Shown here: in pieces, positions 35,201 to 42,380 of the stretch | How the letters are laid out: each line of letters begins with the position of its first letter | How positions within the stretch are numbered: position 1 is the first letter of the stretch | Made by a program: the position numbers and the translations under genes | Notes under the pieces: model-generated | Told to the model about the DNA's origin: nothing | Database searches by the model: none | Seen by the model: only the letters and a program-made list of their open reading frames with translations | Assembly (NCBI GenBank): GCA_052035955.1 | Contig: JBPOHD010000067.1 | Coordinates: 1-53,576 of the forward strand | Direction: 5' to 3' | DNA length: 53,576 nucleotides | Origin: JAEUNJ01 sp052035955 | Lineage (GTDB): Bacteria > Pseudomonadota > Gammaproteobacteria > Burkholderiales > Rhodocyclaceae

Positions 35201-38200
35201 TCCTGACCATAGGCACGGAGACGGAAACCACCATCGCTCCCTTCGAGACGGTGATCCTCAACGGCGGCGCCTCCCACAACACGTTCAACGTTTCCGACTG
35301 GACCGGAACCCTGAGGATGGACGGGGCAGGCGAGGGCGACGTCTACAACATCCGTTTCCGCGGAGCCGGCGACTCGGTCATCACCGAGAACGACTCGGGC
35401 GGCACCCTCGGCACCGCCGACGCCATCCACGTCTTCGGCACCGCCGGCCAGGACTTCTTCTTCCTGGATGCCAACAACGGCGATTCTTCGACCCTCACCG
35501 ACGGCTACATCCAGATCCAGCATGGCGCGCTCGGCGACACCGGTTCCTTCGAGCCCTCCGGGACCCAGGAGACCTTCAACTACACGCATTCGGAATCCCT
35601 GGACATCCATGCCGGCGCAGGCGACGACTACATGACGGTGGACGACGTCGCCATCGGCATGGACGTCTATGGCGACGAGGGCAGCGACAACGTCGTCGTC
35701 GGCCGGGTGCTGGAGGAGGAGTTCATCGGCGGCATCCCCGTGGCCACCAAGATCTCCAACGGCATCAGCGTCGTCTCGCGCTTCTACGGCGACGACGGCA
35801 GCGACGACACGCCGGTCGACGGCTACGCCTACGGCGACGACTATTTCGAGGTCAACCACAACGTGGCCGAGATCTGGCTCTACGGCGACGCCGGCGACGA
35901 CACCTTCGTCATCAACGCCCACCTGACCGACGACGACCCCTCCGACGACCCGCTGCGCAACGTCCGGGGCGGCACCGGCAACAACACCATTTCCTACGTC
36001 CAGAACGCGGCGGTCAATATCGACGGCGGCGCCGGCAACGATACCGTGATCGTCAATGGCACCGCCATCGGCGACACCTTCATCGTCACCACCATAGAGC
36101 TGGAGGTCAGCCCCGGCGTGTTCGAGTTGCGCCAGCAGGTGGTGGGCGCCGGGCTGCAGATCAAGATGACCGACGTGGAGCGCCTCGAGGTCAATGGCGC
36201 CGGCGGCGACGACCACATCTACGTGTTCGGCACCCTGGACGGCCTGGACGTGACCGTCCGCGGCGGTTCCGGGAACGATACCGTCGTCATCGGCGGCGAT
36301 GCGGTGACCGTCACGGTGGACCCGCCTCCCTACATCTACCAGCCGCCGACCCAGACCATCGATCCTTCGCCCTACATCGACCATTACGACAACTACAGCT
36401 TCAGCTGGGGCGACTACTGGTACTGGAACTGGAGCTTCCCCTTCCTGCACTACCAGCCCCTGGTCACCTACAGCTGGTCGGTGCCGGTCTGGGTGGATCC
36501 GCCGCCCTACACCGTCACCCCGGCCGCCTACACCATCGATCCGGATCCGATCAACTTCACGGCGGGGCCGAAGTACACCCTGGACGAATCGGGCCATGCC
36601 GGCGGCACCGGTGGCGACGCCTTCAAGTCGGGCATCCGGGGCAAGCTGACGGTGGACGGGCAACTGGACACCGACACCGTGATCGTCCACAACGAGGACG
36701 GGGACCCGGCCAATACCGCCACCTTCGACACCTACACCGACGACAAGGGGCTGCATTACCGCGTGACCGGCCTCGGCATGGGGCCCGACGGCCTCACCTA
36801 CACGCGGGTGGAGAACTTCACCCTCAACATGGGTCCGGGCGATGACCTCGTGACCGTCCAGGCCCTCGACCCGGTGACCCGGGCGACCTTCAACATGGGC
36901 CTCGGCGACGACGTGGTCGACGTGCGGGCGATGGAAGGCGACCTGAGCATCAACGGCGGCGGCGGCGACGACACGGTCAATGTCGGCAGCCTGGCGCCCG
37001 CCACCACGGGCGGCGACCTGACGGCCATCATGGGCCAGCTGGCCTTCGTCGGCGACGGTGGCACGGACGTCTTCAACCTGGACGACACGGCCGACATCGC
37101 CGACCGGCCGCTGGTGGTCACCGGGACGACGCTGAGCGGGCTGGGCATGGCGTCCGGGATCGGCAACTACGCGGTCGAGACCCTGAACCTGAGGCTGGGC
37201 AGCGGGGCCGACACCATCGAGGTGAAAGGCACCTCCGCCGCCACCAACATCTGGGGCAACGGCGGTGACGACGCCTTCCACGTTTCCTCGGACGGCGCGG
37301 CCCTGGCCGGTTCCCTGGACGGAGTCCTGGGCACCTTGCAGATCGACGCCGGCACGGGAGGCAACACCCTCGACGTGAGCGACCAGGGCGATGCCGATGC
37401 GGACCTGTCGGCGGTGATCTCCGACGACAGCATCATCGGCCTTGCTCCCGCCACCATCGGTTACACCGCCACCGGCGGCCGCTACACCGGCGGCATCAAC
37501 CTCTGGGCCGGCCGCGGCGACGACCACCTGCGCATCGCCAGCACCCGCCTGGACGACGTCACCACCGTTCACGGCAACGACGGCGACGACAGCGTCGTCG
37601 TGGACGACCTGGCCGGCGGCAGCAATCGGCTGCTGGCCATTCATGGAGATGCCGGCGGCGATGACCTCGATGCCTCCGCCGTGACCAATGCCGAGGTCAC
37701 CGTCCTGCTGTTCGGCGACAGCGGCGTCGAGACCTATGCCGGCAGCGACAAGACCTTCCTGAACCTGACCGCCGCGGCCAGCGTGCTCGCCGGGACGGGG
37801 GGCGCCGACACGCTGGCGTCCGGGACCGGCAAGGCCATCCTGTTCGGTGGGGCGGACGGGGACACCCTGCGCGGCAGCCTTGCCGACGACATCCTCATCG
37901 GCGATGCCGGCGAGGTCAGCTTCGCCTCGGGCGTCGTCACCCGCTTCGCCAGCGCCGGCACCGTTGGCGGCGGCGACGACATCGACGCCCTCGGCGGCCG
38001 CAACTTCGTCATCGGCGGCGCCGGCGACGACAGCATCCGGGCCGGCGCCGGCGACGACGTGGCCCTGGGCGACAACGGCGAGGTGACCTACACCGCGGCC
38101 GGCGTCATCACCCGCGTCCGCAGCCTCGAGCCCGGCGACGGCGGCGCGGATTCCCTCGACCTGGGCGAGGGTGCGAACATCGCCGTCGGCGGATTCGGGG

Positions 38201-40179
38201 CCGATACCATCGTCGGCGGAAGCGGCGCCGACACCCTGATCGGCGACAACGGCGAGATACTCTACGCTTCGGGCATCGTCGCCAGTTTCGCGTCCACCGA
38301 CGCCGTCGCCTCGACCGGCGCGGCGGACAGCATCGCCGCCGGCGACGGCGACAACCTGGTACTGGGCGGGATCGGTGCCGATACGGTGAGCGCCGGCACC
38401 GGTGACGACCGGATCATCGGCGACAACGGCGAGATCATCTATGCTGCGGGCATCGTCGCCAGCTTCTCCTCCACCGATACGTCGGCGTCGACTGGGGGTG
38501 CCGACGACATCGCCGCCGGCAATGGCGACAACCTGGTGCTGGGCGGGGTCGGTGCCGACACGGTGAGCGCCGGCACCGGTGACGACCGCATCATCGGCGA
38601 CAACGGTGAAATCGTCTATTCCGGCGCCGTGGTGGTCCGTTTCGCCTCCAGCGACGCGAGCGCCGCCATGGGGGCCGGAGACACCCTGGACGCGGGTGCC
38701 GGCGGGAACCTGGTGCTTGGTGGCCTGGGCGGCGACGCGATCACCGCCGGGGCCGGGGACGACCTGGTCATCGGCGACAACGGCATTGCCCAATGGGACG
38801 CCGGCGGCGTCATCACCTCGGTCGTTTCCGAGGTCTCGCTGCTCGGCGGCGCCGACACCTTGAATGGCGGCGCCGGCAGCAACATCCTGGTCGGCGGCTT
38901 CGGCGGCGACCGCCTCCTGTCGGCCGGCGGGGACGATGTCGTGCTCGGCGACAACGGAACCCTCGCCTACGATGCCGGGGTCCTGGCGCGGGCTGCGACG
39001 ACCGATGGCCGTCCGGAGACCGGCGGCAACGACCGGATCGACGCAGGCGGCGGCCGCAACGTGGTCCTCGGGGGCGTCGGTGCCGACGACATCGCCACCG
39101 GCGGCGGTGCCGACGTGGTGCTCGGCGATGCAGGCCTGGCCGAATTCTCCGGCGGCGTGCTCGCCCGGGTGGTCAATGACGCCGATATTCCCGGCGGCGC
39201 CGACCATATCGAACTGGGCGGCGGCAACGACGTCGCCCTGGGCGGTGCGGCGGCCGACGAAATCCTCGGGCAGGACGGCAACGACATCCTGCTGGGCGAC
39301 GGCGGCCATGTCCATTACGCCGCCGGCGACCTGGCCGAAGTCGAGGGCGATTCCCTCGTCGGCGATGCCGACCGCCTGCTCGGCGGGCCGGGTGCCGACA
39401 TCCTCATCGGCGGCTACGGCGCCGATACCATGGACGGTGACCTGGCGGAGGACCTGCTGATCGGCGACAACGCCCGGATCAGTTTCGCCGGCGGCCTGAT
39501 GACCAAGATCGAACTGCTGGGCACCGTGGACCTGGTGCTCGAGCAGCTGTTCTCCCTTTACGACAGCCCGACCACCGCCGGGGTCGACGAAACGGCGGGC
39601 GAAGCCGCCGACGCGGTGGCCGCGGCCCTGGCTGCCCTGCCGTCCGGCCCCGCCGACGGATCGGATCCGGCCGCGACGCCCCGGCTGGTCATGACCGGCA
39701 ACGGGCTGGAACTGATCCTCGGCGGCCCGCGCCCCCTGGCGGCGCTGCCCGGCATGATGGCCAATGCCCTGATCGACCTCATCCTGGGCTCCGCCGAACC
39801 GGGTTCCTCGGGCAGCAGTTCCGAGTCCTCGGACGCGCCGGTGGACGCCCCGGCCGGGACGCCGGCCGGCGATGCCGGACCATCCTCGCGCGGGCCCGCC
39901 GACGGCGATGGGACCGTGCCGGCGATGGCCCATTGGCTCGGCGGCCTGTTCGATCCCGCGGTCGCGTCCGCCGATGTCGCCGCCGCGATGGCGCCGGTTC
40001 CCGAGGAACCGGGCGACACCCGCTTCCTGCTGGCCGGCGCCCTGGGCGCCGCGGCGGCCGGGTCCGGGCGGGCGAGGGTCTTCGATCCGGCCACCGGCCA
40101 TTGGCGCGAGGCGCAGGCACCCCAGGCGCGGCAGGCCCCGGCCCGGGGCCGCGGCATCTCCTTGCGCCGGGCCGCCTAG
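29227..40179 (+). CDS. Giant LEPR-XLL / DUF4347 / RTX-repeat surface protein
   Basis: A 3650-residue acidic protein, probably exported and surface-attached. The N-terminus has a basic leader, then ILFEALEPRLLMSAD, the LEPR-XLL motif (LEPR at 43-46). Residues ~124-280 are a DUF4347 domain (IHIVSHGASGLLDL, ILLYGCDVAQG). RTX-type GGxGxDxx calcium repeats occur at ~510-555, ~1500-1720 and ~2855-3425; the last includes a tandem 59-residue unit. A long non-repetitive region (~690-1490) has no family I recognise. An odd Trp/Tyr/Pro-rich stretch lies at ~2362-2445. The C-terminus is Ala/Arg-rich and lacks a clear type I secretion signal. Start ATG has an AAGGAG site 7 nt upstream. The family is often described as large adhesin-like proteins; adhesion here is inference. 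Confidence 0.88.
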   Translation: MTVQIARRIARRLSAGWRPVPASPAMPAASLPPFRRRILFEALEPRLLMSADLPVPPPQPDAHLPAEAQPVDPAALVHDGQVTLPVFDGMHGAGDDFPALIAPLTQIAGPDPAGPAEPAEQAVRQLVFVDPKVAAALALPALADDVRFIVLQEGEDGLRQIAEALADRQDLAAIHIVSHGASGLLDLAGTAVDADALAAREAEVASWGKALAQGGDILLYGCDVAQGAQGLKFLERLAGATGADVAASVDPTGDAALGGDWTLEAAVGQVGTAPLLFEFTDGLLDAFTGVAATDNNFTGTAGADTFSFAVADLTAADTVTGAGGTDTLVITTAGTVADAVWTKVTQVEALQLAAAGDTAVLATHADAAVATATGAALTATGGAAADVLKIGDGWNHAVTFDGAGGADTLDFSGYSGDLGFTIKADGSIVVKAGSTLLATATHVENLVGGSGDNAYVFEDGAVLAGALNGGSGGVNTLNHSANTTGISVNLATGSATGVTGALSGIQNVTGGSGDDDIAGDGADNELTGGTGNDTLAGGAGDDTLTGGAGDDAYVFADGWGSDILIETSGTDSGDFSAVTAGITFDIGVGTLGADDGSDDLSGNGIENLTGGSGDDVFSFAKSGSAILVGDLDGGGDVDGDVLDYSNLADSLDLTGSGEIGDGAGGDQAPRVGGAVAGIEKLQHPDTAIEALDAAFDNLESGFASLFGGLSLPLVGDIGSGIEDFLADLHSRMVDPFATALLTDDFTLTTDAIIKTTLESGLTFELAGGHVSVTLPGLTALEVTMVLQGTIWEKDIPIDFAASAPGLGLSIDGDIHVAFTYEFTLGIGVDFTSGDFYLITSGFEDDPVTTGTDESGPEEFRLTLEATLPEDFTATGVLGFLQLDIAEFTDDVKYFDDQTDDGQRSGISAAFTVDVTDPDDDGRLTLTEMSAPGFSFLDQISADFHAGVDVDLKGEVSIAGSAVIPRIITIFHYEQDLLNVHLAFGAGGVTMTGLEGPTISFEDVTLDLGSFISDFIGPILEKIQVFTQPLQPIIDLLRTDIPIISDLDPLKNALNKDGENGVSMLDFAGTILGNTKYRSVYTAVTVLIDLIDMINHIPTGGDTVLINFGDFTVAGGSTGVDATRPDALKTADRSRIGGADDTSAFDNQNASDSNAERKGFMQKLKGSGIGKGFEIPLLTSPSAVLGLLMGQNVDLFKFNLPDLDFDFMFRKSTPIVFPLNAIFFGGISATVRLGFGFDTYGINQFLTSNDPADIFNGFYIDDHGAEGTGGDLPEVELHATIGAGASVGVAGLVEAGVEAGITGTVEFDLNDVVVGAAGSEVGDGKVRIEDFIELTRAGPLCFLDVEGSIDWFLNAFVWVGLDLGFFGRITLWDETFSLGSGNIASFEHHCPVIARPTLAHTSGSDLVLHMGTDAGLRLTGSPDGDEAETYSVEYLAAGSSLEDYNIDGSPATAATNVLVVQYNGYAEVYNAASVGRIVVNDAGGGADSLTVGAGVSANVSFHGGEGDDRVTSQSSGTHTLYGEAGKDRLIVTKAAGHAAGVANLYGGDGDDTLTSSDGNDHVEGGDGNDKIKTGLGNDYVHGGDESVATTGAKANGDTIDAGSGNDTVYGGTGSDIIKGGDGDDLIDGGNESGVLASGKALGDSIDAGKGNDTVSGGGGADAIKGGDGDDILAGGDGDDSFIAGKGIDQVRGDGGSDTFYWTVGDGQDSVIDGGAGADGIIVTGADVDTDITVSNASGDVLVAWGAIDLLTENTEKFTFNAGKGADRFVIGDLDGTAAREVSISLGGEIVESNIYDYNKDGTYGDSPPELLDGEGAVIRDRFGAALLKDVYDDGTVVPYKVVREFVDDGKADSVVIAAGAGNDVFSAATAVTSDGQYVLNVSRQTPGILYSVDQGAAATDTFRLNTLGGNDNIDFANVGKNRDAGEVQLLALTIDSGEGNDLLLGSQWNDSLISGTGDDRVSGNRGVDVFSDTSGNDQLIETRDRNFTITRNVLTIGTETETTIAPFETVILNGGASHNTFNVSDWTGTLRMDGAGEGDVYNIRFRGAGDSVITENDSGGTLGTADAIHVFGTAGQDFFFLDANNGDSSTLTDGYIQIQHGALGDTGSFEPSGTQETFNYTHSESLDIHAGAGDDYMTVDDVAIGMDVYGDEGSDNVVVGRVLEEEFIGGIPVATKISNGISVVSRFYGDDGSDDTPVDGYAYGDDYFEVNHNVAEIWLYGDAGDDTFVINAHLTDDDPSDDPLRNVRGGTGNNTISYVQNAAVNIDGGAGNDTVIVNGTAIGDTFIVTTIELEVSPGVFELRQQVVGAGLQIKMTDVERLEVNGAGGDDHIYVFGTLDGLDVTVRGGSGNDTVVIGGDAVTVTVDPPPYIYQPPTQTIDPSPYIDHYDNYSFSWGDYWYWNWSFPFLHYQPLVTYSWSVPVWVDPPPYTVTPAAYTIDPDPINFTAGPKYTLDESGHAGGTGGDAFKSGIRGKLTVDGQLDTDTVIVHNEDGDPANTATFDTYTDDKGLHYRVTGLGMGPDGLTYTRVENFTLNMGPGDDLVTVQALDPVTRATFNMGLGDDVVDVRAMEGDLSINGGGGDDTVNVGSLAPATTGGDLTAIMGQLAFVGDGGTDVFNLDDTADIADRPLVVTGTTLSGLGMASGIGNYAVETLNLRLGSGADTIEVKGTSAATNIWGNGGDDAFHVSSDGAALAGSLDGVLGTLQIDAGTGGNTLDVSDQGDADADLSAVISDDSIIGLAPATIGYTATGGRYTGGINLWAGRGDDHLRIASTRLDDVTTVHGNDGDDSVVVDDLAGGSNRLLAIHGDAGGDDLDASAVTNAEVTVLLFGDSGVETYAGSDKTFLNLTAAASVLAGTGGADTLASGTGKAILFGGADGDTLRGSLADDILIGDAGEVSFASGVVTRFASAGTVGGGDDIDALGGRNFVIGGAGDDSIRAGAGDDVALGDNGEVTYTAAGVITRVRSLEPGDGGADSLDLGEGANIAVGGFGADTIVGGSGADTLIGDNGEILYASGIVASFASTDAVASTGAADSIAAGDGDNLVLGGIGADTVSAGTGDDRIIGDNGEIIYAAGIVASFSSTDTSASTGGADDIAAGNGDNLVLGGVGADTVSAGTGDDRIIGDNGEIVYSGAVVVRFASSDASAAMGAGDTLDAGAGGNLVLGGLGGDAITAGAGDDLVIGDNGIAQWDAGGVITSVVSEVSLLGGADTLNGGAGSNILVGGFGGDRLLSAGGDDVVLGDNGTLAYDAGVLARAATTDGRPETGGNDRIDAGGGRNVVLGGVGADDIATGGGADVVLGDAGLAEFSGGVLARVVNDADIPGGADHIELGGGNDVALGGAAADEILGQDGNDILLGDGGHVHYAAGDLAEVEGDSLVGDADRLLGGPGADILIGGYGADTMDGDLAEDLLIGDNARISFAGGLMTKIELLGTVDLVLEQLFSLYDSPTTAGVDETAGEAADAVAAALAALPSGPADGSDPAATPRLVMTGNGLELILGGPRPLAALPGMMANALIDLILGSAEPGSSGSSSESSDAPVDAPAGTPAGDAGPSSRGPADGDGTVPAMAHWLGGLFDPAVASADVAAAMAPVPEEPGDTRFLLAGALGAAAAGSGRARVFDPATGHWREAQAPQARQAPARGRGISLRRAA
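33730..34390 (+). repeat. RTX nonapeptide-coding repeat block
   Basis: Encodes a long run of GGxGxDxx units (for example GGDGDDTLTSSDGNDHVEGG and GGTGSDIIKGGDGDDLIDGG). Such units bind Ca2+ and fold into beta-rolls after export. Within this block two near-identical segments, GGDESVATTGAKANGDTIDA and GGNESGVLASGKALGDSIDA, suggest internal duplication. Confidence 0.85.
38180..38640 (+). repeat. Tandem 177-nt (59-residue) repeats inside the giant protein gene
   Basis: The segment containing GACAACCTGG recurs with a 177-nt spacing (38350 and 38527). The translated units share GADTVSAGTGDDRIIGDNGE followed by an I-Y-A-G-I-V-A-S-F-type strand. Diverged copies continue on both sides from about 37970 to 39480. 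The near identity at the DNA level suggests recent duplication or ongoing recombination. Confidence 0.8.
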
Positions 40180-40204
40180 AATTTCAACCATCAGGGAGAA
40201 CCCC

Positions 40205-40504
40205 ATGGCCAGCAGCGACGGCGACGAGCCCATCATCAGCCACCCCCAGGCCCAGCCCAAGATCGTCTGGGACGACTCGGTCATGAAGACGTCCTACGCC
40301 AACGTCTGCAACGTCCTCGGCACCCGCGAGGAGATCACCCTCCTGTTCGGCGCCCACCAGGCCTGGCGCAGCGACCAGAAGGAAGTCAAGGTGACCCTCA
40401 GCGACCGCATCATCCTGAATCCCTATGCCGCCAAGCGGCTGGCCCGCATGCTGGAGAAGGGCCTGCGCGAATACGAGGCCAAGTTCGGCGAACTGAAGCT
40501 GTAA
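40205..40504 (+). CDS. DUF3467 protein
   Basis: A 99-residue cytoplasmic protein. It has the DUF3467 pattern: KTSYANVCNVLGTREEITLL, then LFGAHQAW, KVTLSDRIILNPYAAKRLAR and a final helix EKGLREYEAKFGELKL. Members are small, unlinked to any known reaction, and often found next to surface or secretion genes. Here it lies between the giant surface protein (25 nt after its stop) and the GAF-HlyD gene (start 1 nt after its stop), so it is part of the operon and might act as a chaperone or regulator of export. That role is inference. Confidence 0.85.
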   Translation: MASSDGDEPIISHPQAQPKIVWDDSVMKTSYANVCNVLGTREEITLLFGAHQAWRSDQKEVKVTLSDRIILNPYAAKRLARMLEKGLREYEAKFGELKL

Positions 40505-40505
40505 G

Positions 40506-42380
40506 GTGTCCGGCGAAGCATCGGGCCAGGTCTCGGCGCGGGCGGCACTCACGCCGGAACAGGAACAGGGGCTGTGGCGGGCCCTCGCCGAGGCGGATAC
40601 CGCCGAGGCCCGGGGGGCCGCCTGGCTGTCCCTGCTCTGCGCCTCCATCCCGGGCAGCCTCGCCGGCATCCTGATCCTCGAGTCCCCCCAGGGCCGCTTC
40701 GAGCCCGTCGCCATCCTGCCCGCCGATGCGCCGGGCGGAGGCTTCCTGGCCCAGGTCGCCGAAGCCGCGCTGGCCGAGGGCCGGCCCGTCGCCGTCGGGC
40801 GGCCGGAACCCGCCGGCGGGCCGCCGAGGGCCGGGGTCGCCCATCCCATCCTGCTCGCCGAACGGCTCGCCGGTGTCGTGGTGGTGGAGGTGGCGCCCTG
40901 CCCCGAGGCCCGCCAGGCCCTGGTCGTCCGCCAGTTGCAATGGGGCCTGGGACGCCTGGAGGCCTTCCTGTGGCAGCGGGCCTGTCGGGGCGAGGCGGCC
41001 GGCCGGGAATCCCTGCGCCAGGCCCTCGACGGGGTCGCCACGGTCCTCGAGGCGGCGGACGGCACGACGGCCGCCCACGCCCTGGTGACCGAACTGGCCA
41101 CCGGGTTCGGCTGCGACCGGGTCGGACTCGGCGTGGTCGCCGGCGACGGGGCGCGCCTGGTGGCCCTGTCCCACTCCGCCCAGTTCCGCCAGGACATGGC
41201 CCTGGCCCGGTCCATCGAGGCCGCCATGGACGAGGCCCTGGACCAGCGGATGACCCTGTCCTGGCCGGACGATTCCGGGCGGTTCCGGCTGCTGCGGGAT
41301 CACGAGGCCCTGGCCCGGGAGCAGGGCGACACGGCGCTGCTGACCATTCCCTTTGCCGGTGGCGGCGAGGGCAAGGACGCCTGGCGCGGCGCCGTCTGCC
41401 TCGAGCGCGCCGCCGGTTCCCCCTTCGACGCGGAGGAGACGGGCCGGGCCGAGGCCGTCGTGGCCATGGCGGCGCGGGTGCTGGAGGCTCGCCGGGACGC
41501 CGAGCGGCCCCTCCCGGCGCGCCTGGCGGCGGTAGCCCGGGCCCGCCTCCACGACCTGCTGGGCCCCCGCCGTTTCGGCTTCAAGCTGGCCGTCCTCGGC
41601 GCGGTACTGGCCGGGCTTTTCCTCGCCTTCGCCACCGGCGACTACCGGGTGTCCGGGAAGGCGACCCTCGAGGGACGGATCAAGCGCGTCATGGCCGCCC
41701 CCTTCGACGGATACGTGGCGGCCGCCAATGCCCGGGCCGGCGACCTCGTCCGCCAGGGCGACCTGATCGCCAGCCTCGACGACCGGGACCTGCGCCTGGA
41801 GCGCATCCGCTACGCCAGCCAGCAGGCCCAGTACGCCCGCCAGTACCAGGAGGCCCTGGCCAAGCACGACCGCGGCCAGGCCAGCGTCCTGCAGGCCCAG
41901 ATGAGCCAGGCCGAGGCGCAACTCGCCCTGGCCGAGGAACAGATCGGGCGCGCCGCCCTCGTCGCCCCCTTCGACGGCCTCGTGGTCACCGGCGACCTGT
42001 CGCAGACCGTAGGCGGCGCGGTGCGCAAGGGCCAGACCCTGTTCGAGATCGCCCCCCTGGAGGGCTACCGGATCATCATCCAGGTGGACGACGCCGAGAT
42101 CGCCGACGTGCGCAACGGACAGCGGGGCAAGGTCGTCCTCGCCGCCCTGCCCGAGGAGGCCCATGCCTTCCGGATCACCTCCGTGACCCCGGTCACCGAG
42201 GCCGTCGAGGGCGGCAACGTGTTCCGCGTCGAGGGGACCCTGGACGACGCCTCGCCGCGCCTGCGTCCGGGCATGGAGGGAATCGGCAAGATCGAGGCGG
42301 GCGAACGCCGCCTGGCCTGGATCTGGACCCGCCGCTTCGTCTCCTGGGCGCGCCTCTTCCTCTGGACCTGGACCCCGTGA
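40506..42380 (+). CDS. GAF domain–HlyD membrane fusion protein
   Basis: A 624-residue fusion. Residues ~1-155 form a degenerate GAF-like segment and ~165-330 a second, clearer GAF domain (TTAAHALVTELATGFGCDRV, GLGVVAGDGARLVALS). A single membrane segment follows (FKLAVLGAVLAGLFLAFATG, ~358-377). The periplasmic C-terminal part is HlyD-like: a split lipoyl domain (MAAPFDGYVAAANARAGDLV, LVAPFDGLVVTGDL), a helical hairpin, and a beta-barrel (VDDAEIADVRNGQRGKVVLA). So a cytoplasmic ligand-binding module is joined to an adaptor that would dock on TolC, allowing export to be gated by a small molecule (inference). Start GTG at 40506; the end overlaps the next gene by 4 nt. Confidence 0.87.
   Translation: MSGEASGQVSARAALTPEQEQGLWRALAEADTAEARGAAWLSLLCASIPGSLAGILILESPQGRFEPVAILPADAPGGGFLAQVAEAALAEGRPVAVGRPEPAGGPPRAGVAHPILLAERLAGVVVVEVAPCPEARQALVVRQLQWGLGRLEAFLWQRACRGEAAGRESLRQALDGVATVLEAADGTTAAHALVTELATGFGCDRVGLGVVAGDGARLVALSHSAQFRQDMALARSIEAAMDEALDQRMTLSWPDDSGRFRLLRDHEALAREQGDTALLTIPFAGGGEGKDAWRGAVCLERAAGSPFDAEETGRAEAVVAMAARVLEARRDAERPLPARLAAVARARLHDLLGPRRFGFKLAVLGAVLAGLFLAFATGDYRVSGKATLEGRIKRVMAAPFDGYVAAANARAGDLVRQGDLIASLDDRDLRLERIRYASQQAQYARQYQEALAKHDRGQASVLQAQMSQAEAQLALAEEQIGRAALVAPFDGLVVTGDLSQTVGGAVRKGQTLFEIAPLEGYRIIIQVDDAEIADVRNGQRGKVVLAALPEEAHAFRITSVTPVTEAVEGGNVFRVEGTLDDASPRLRPGMEGIGKIEAGERRLAWIWTRRFVSWARLFLWTWTP

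Noticed and set aside
29026..40284. An open frame of 3752 codons on the minus strand, longer than the plus-strand giant gene
   Set aside because: It is the antisense shadow of the LEPR-XLL gene. High GC with G/C in third positions removes stop codons on the other strand. Its product is Val/Gly/Asp-rich without domains, while the plus strand gives a start site, LEPR-XLL, DUF4347 and RTX motifs.
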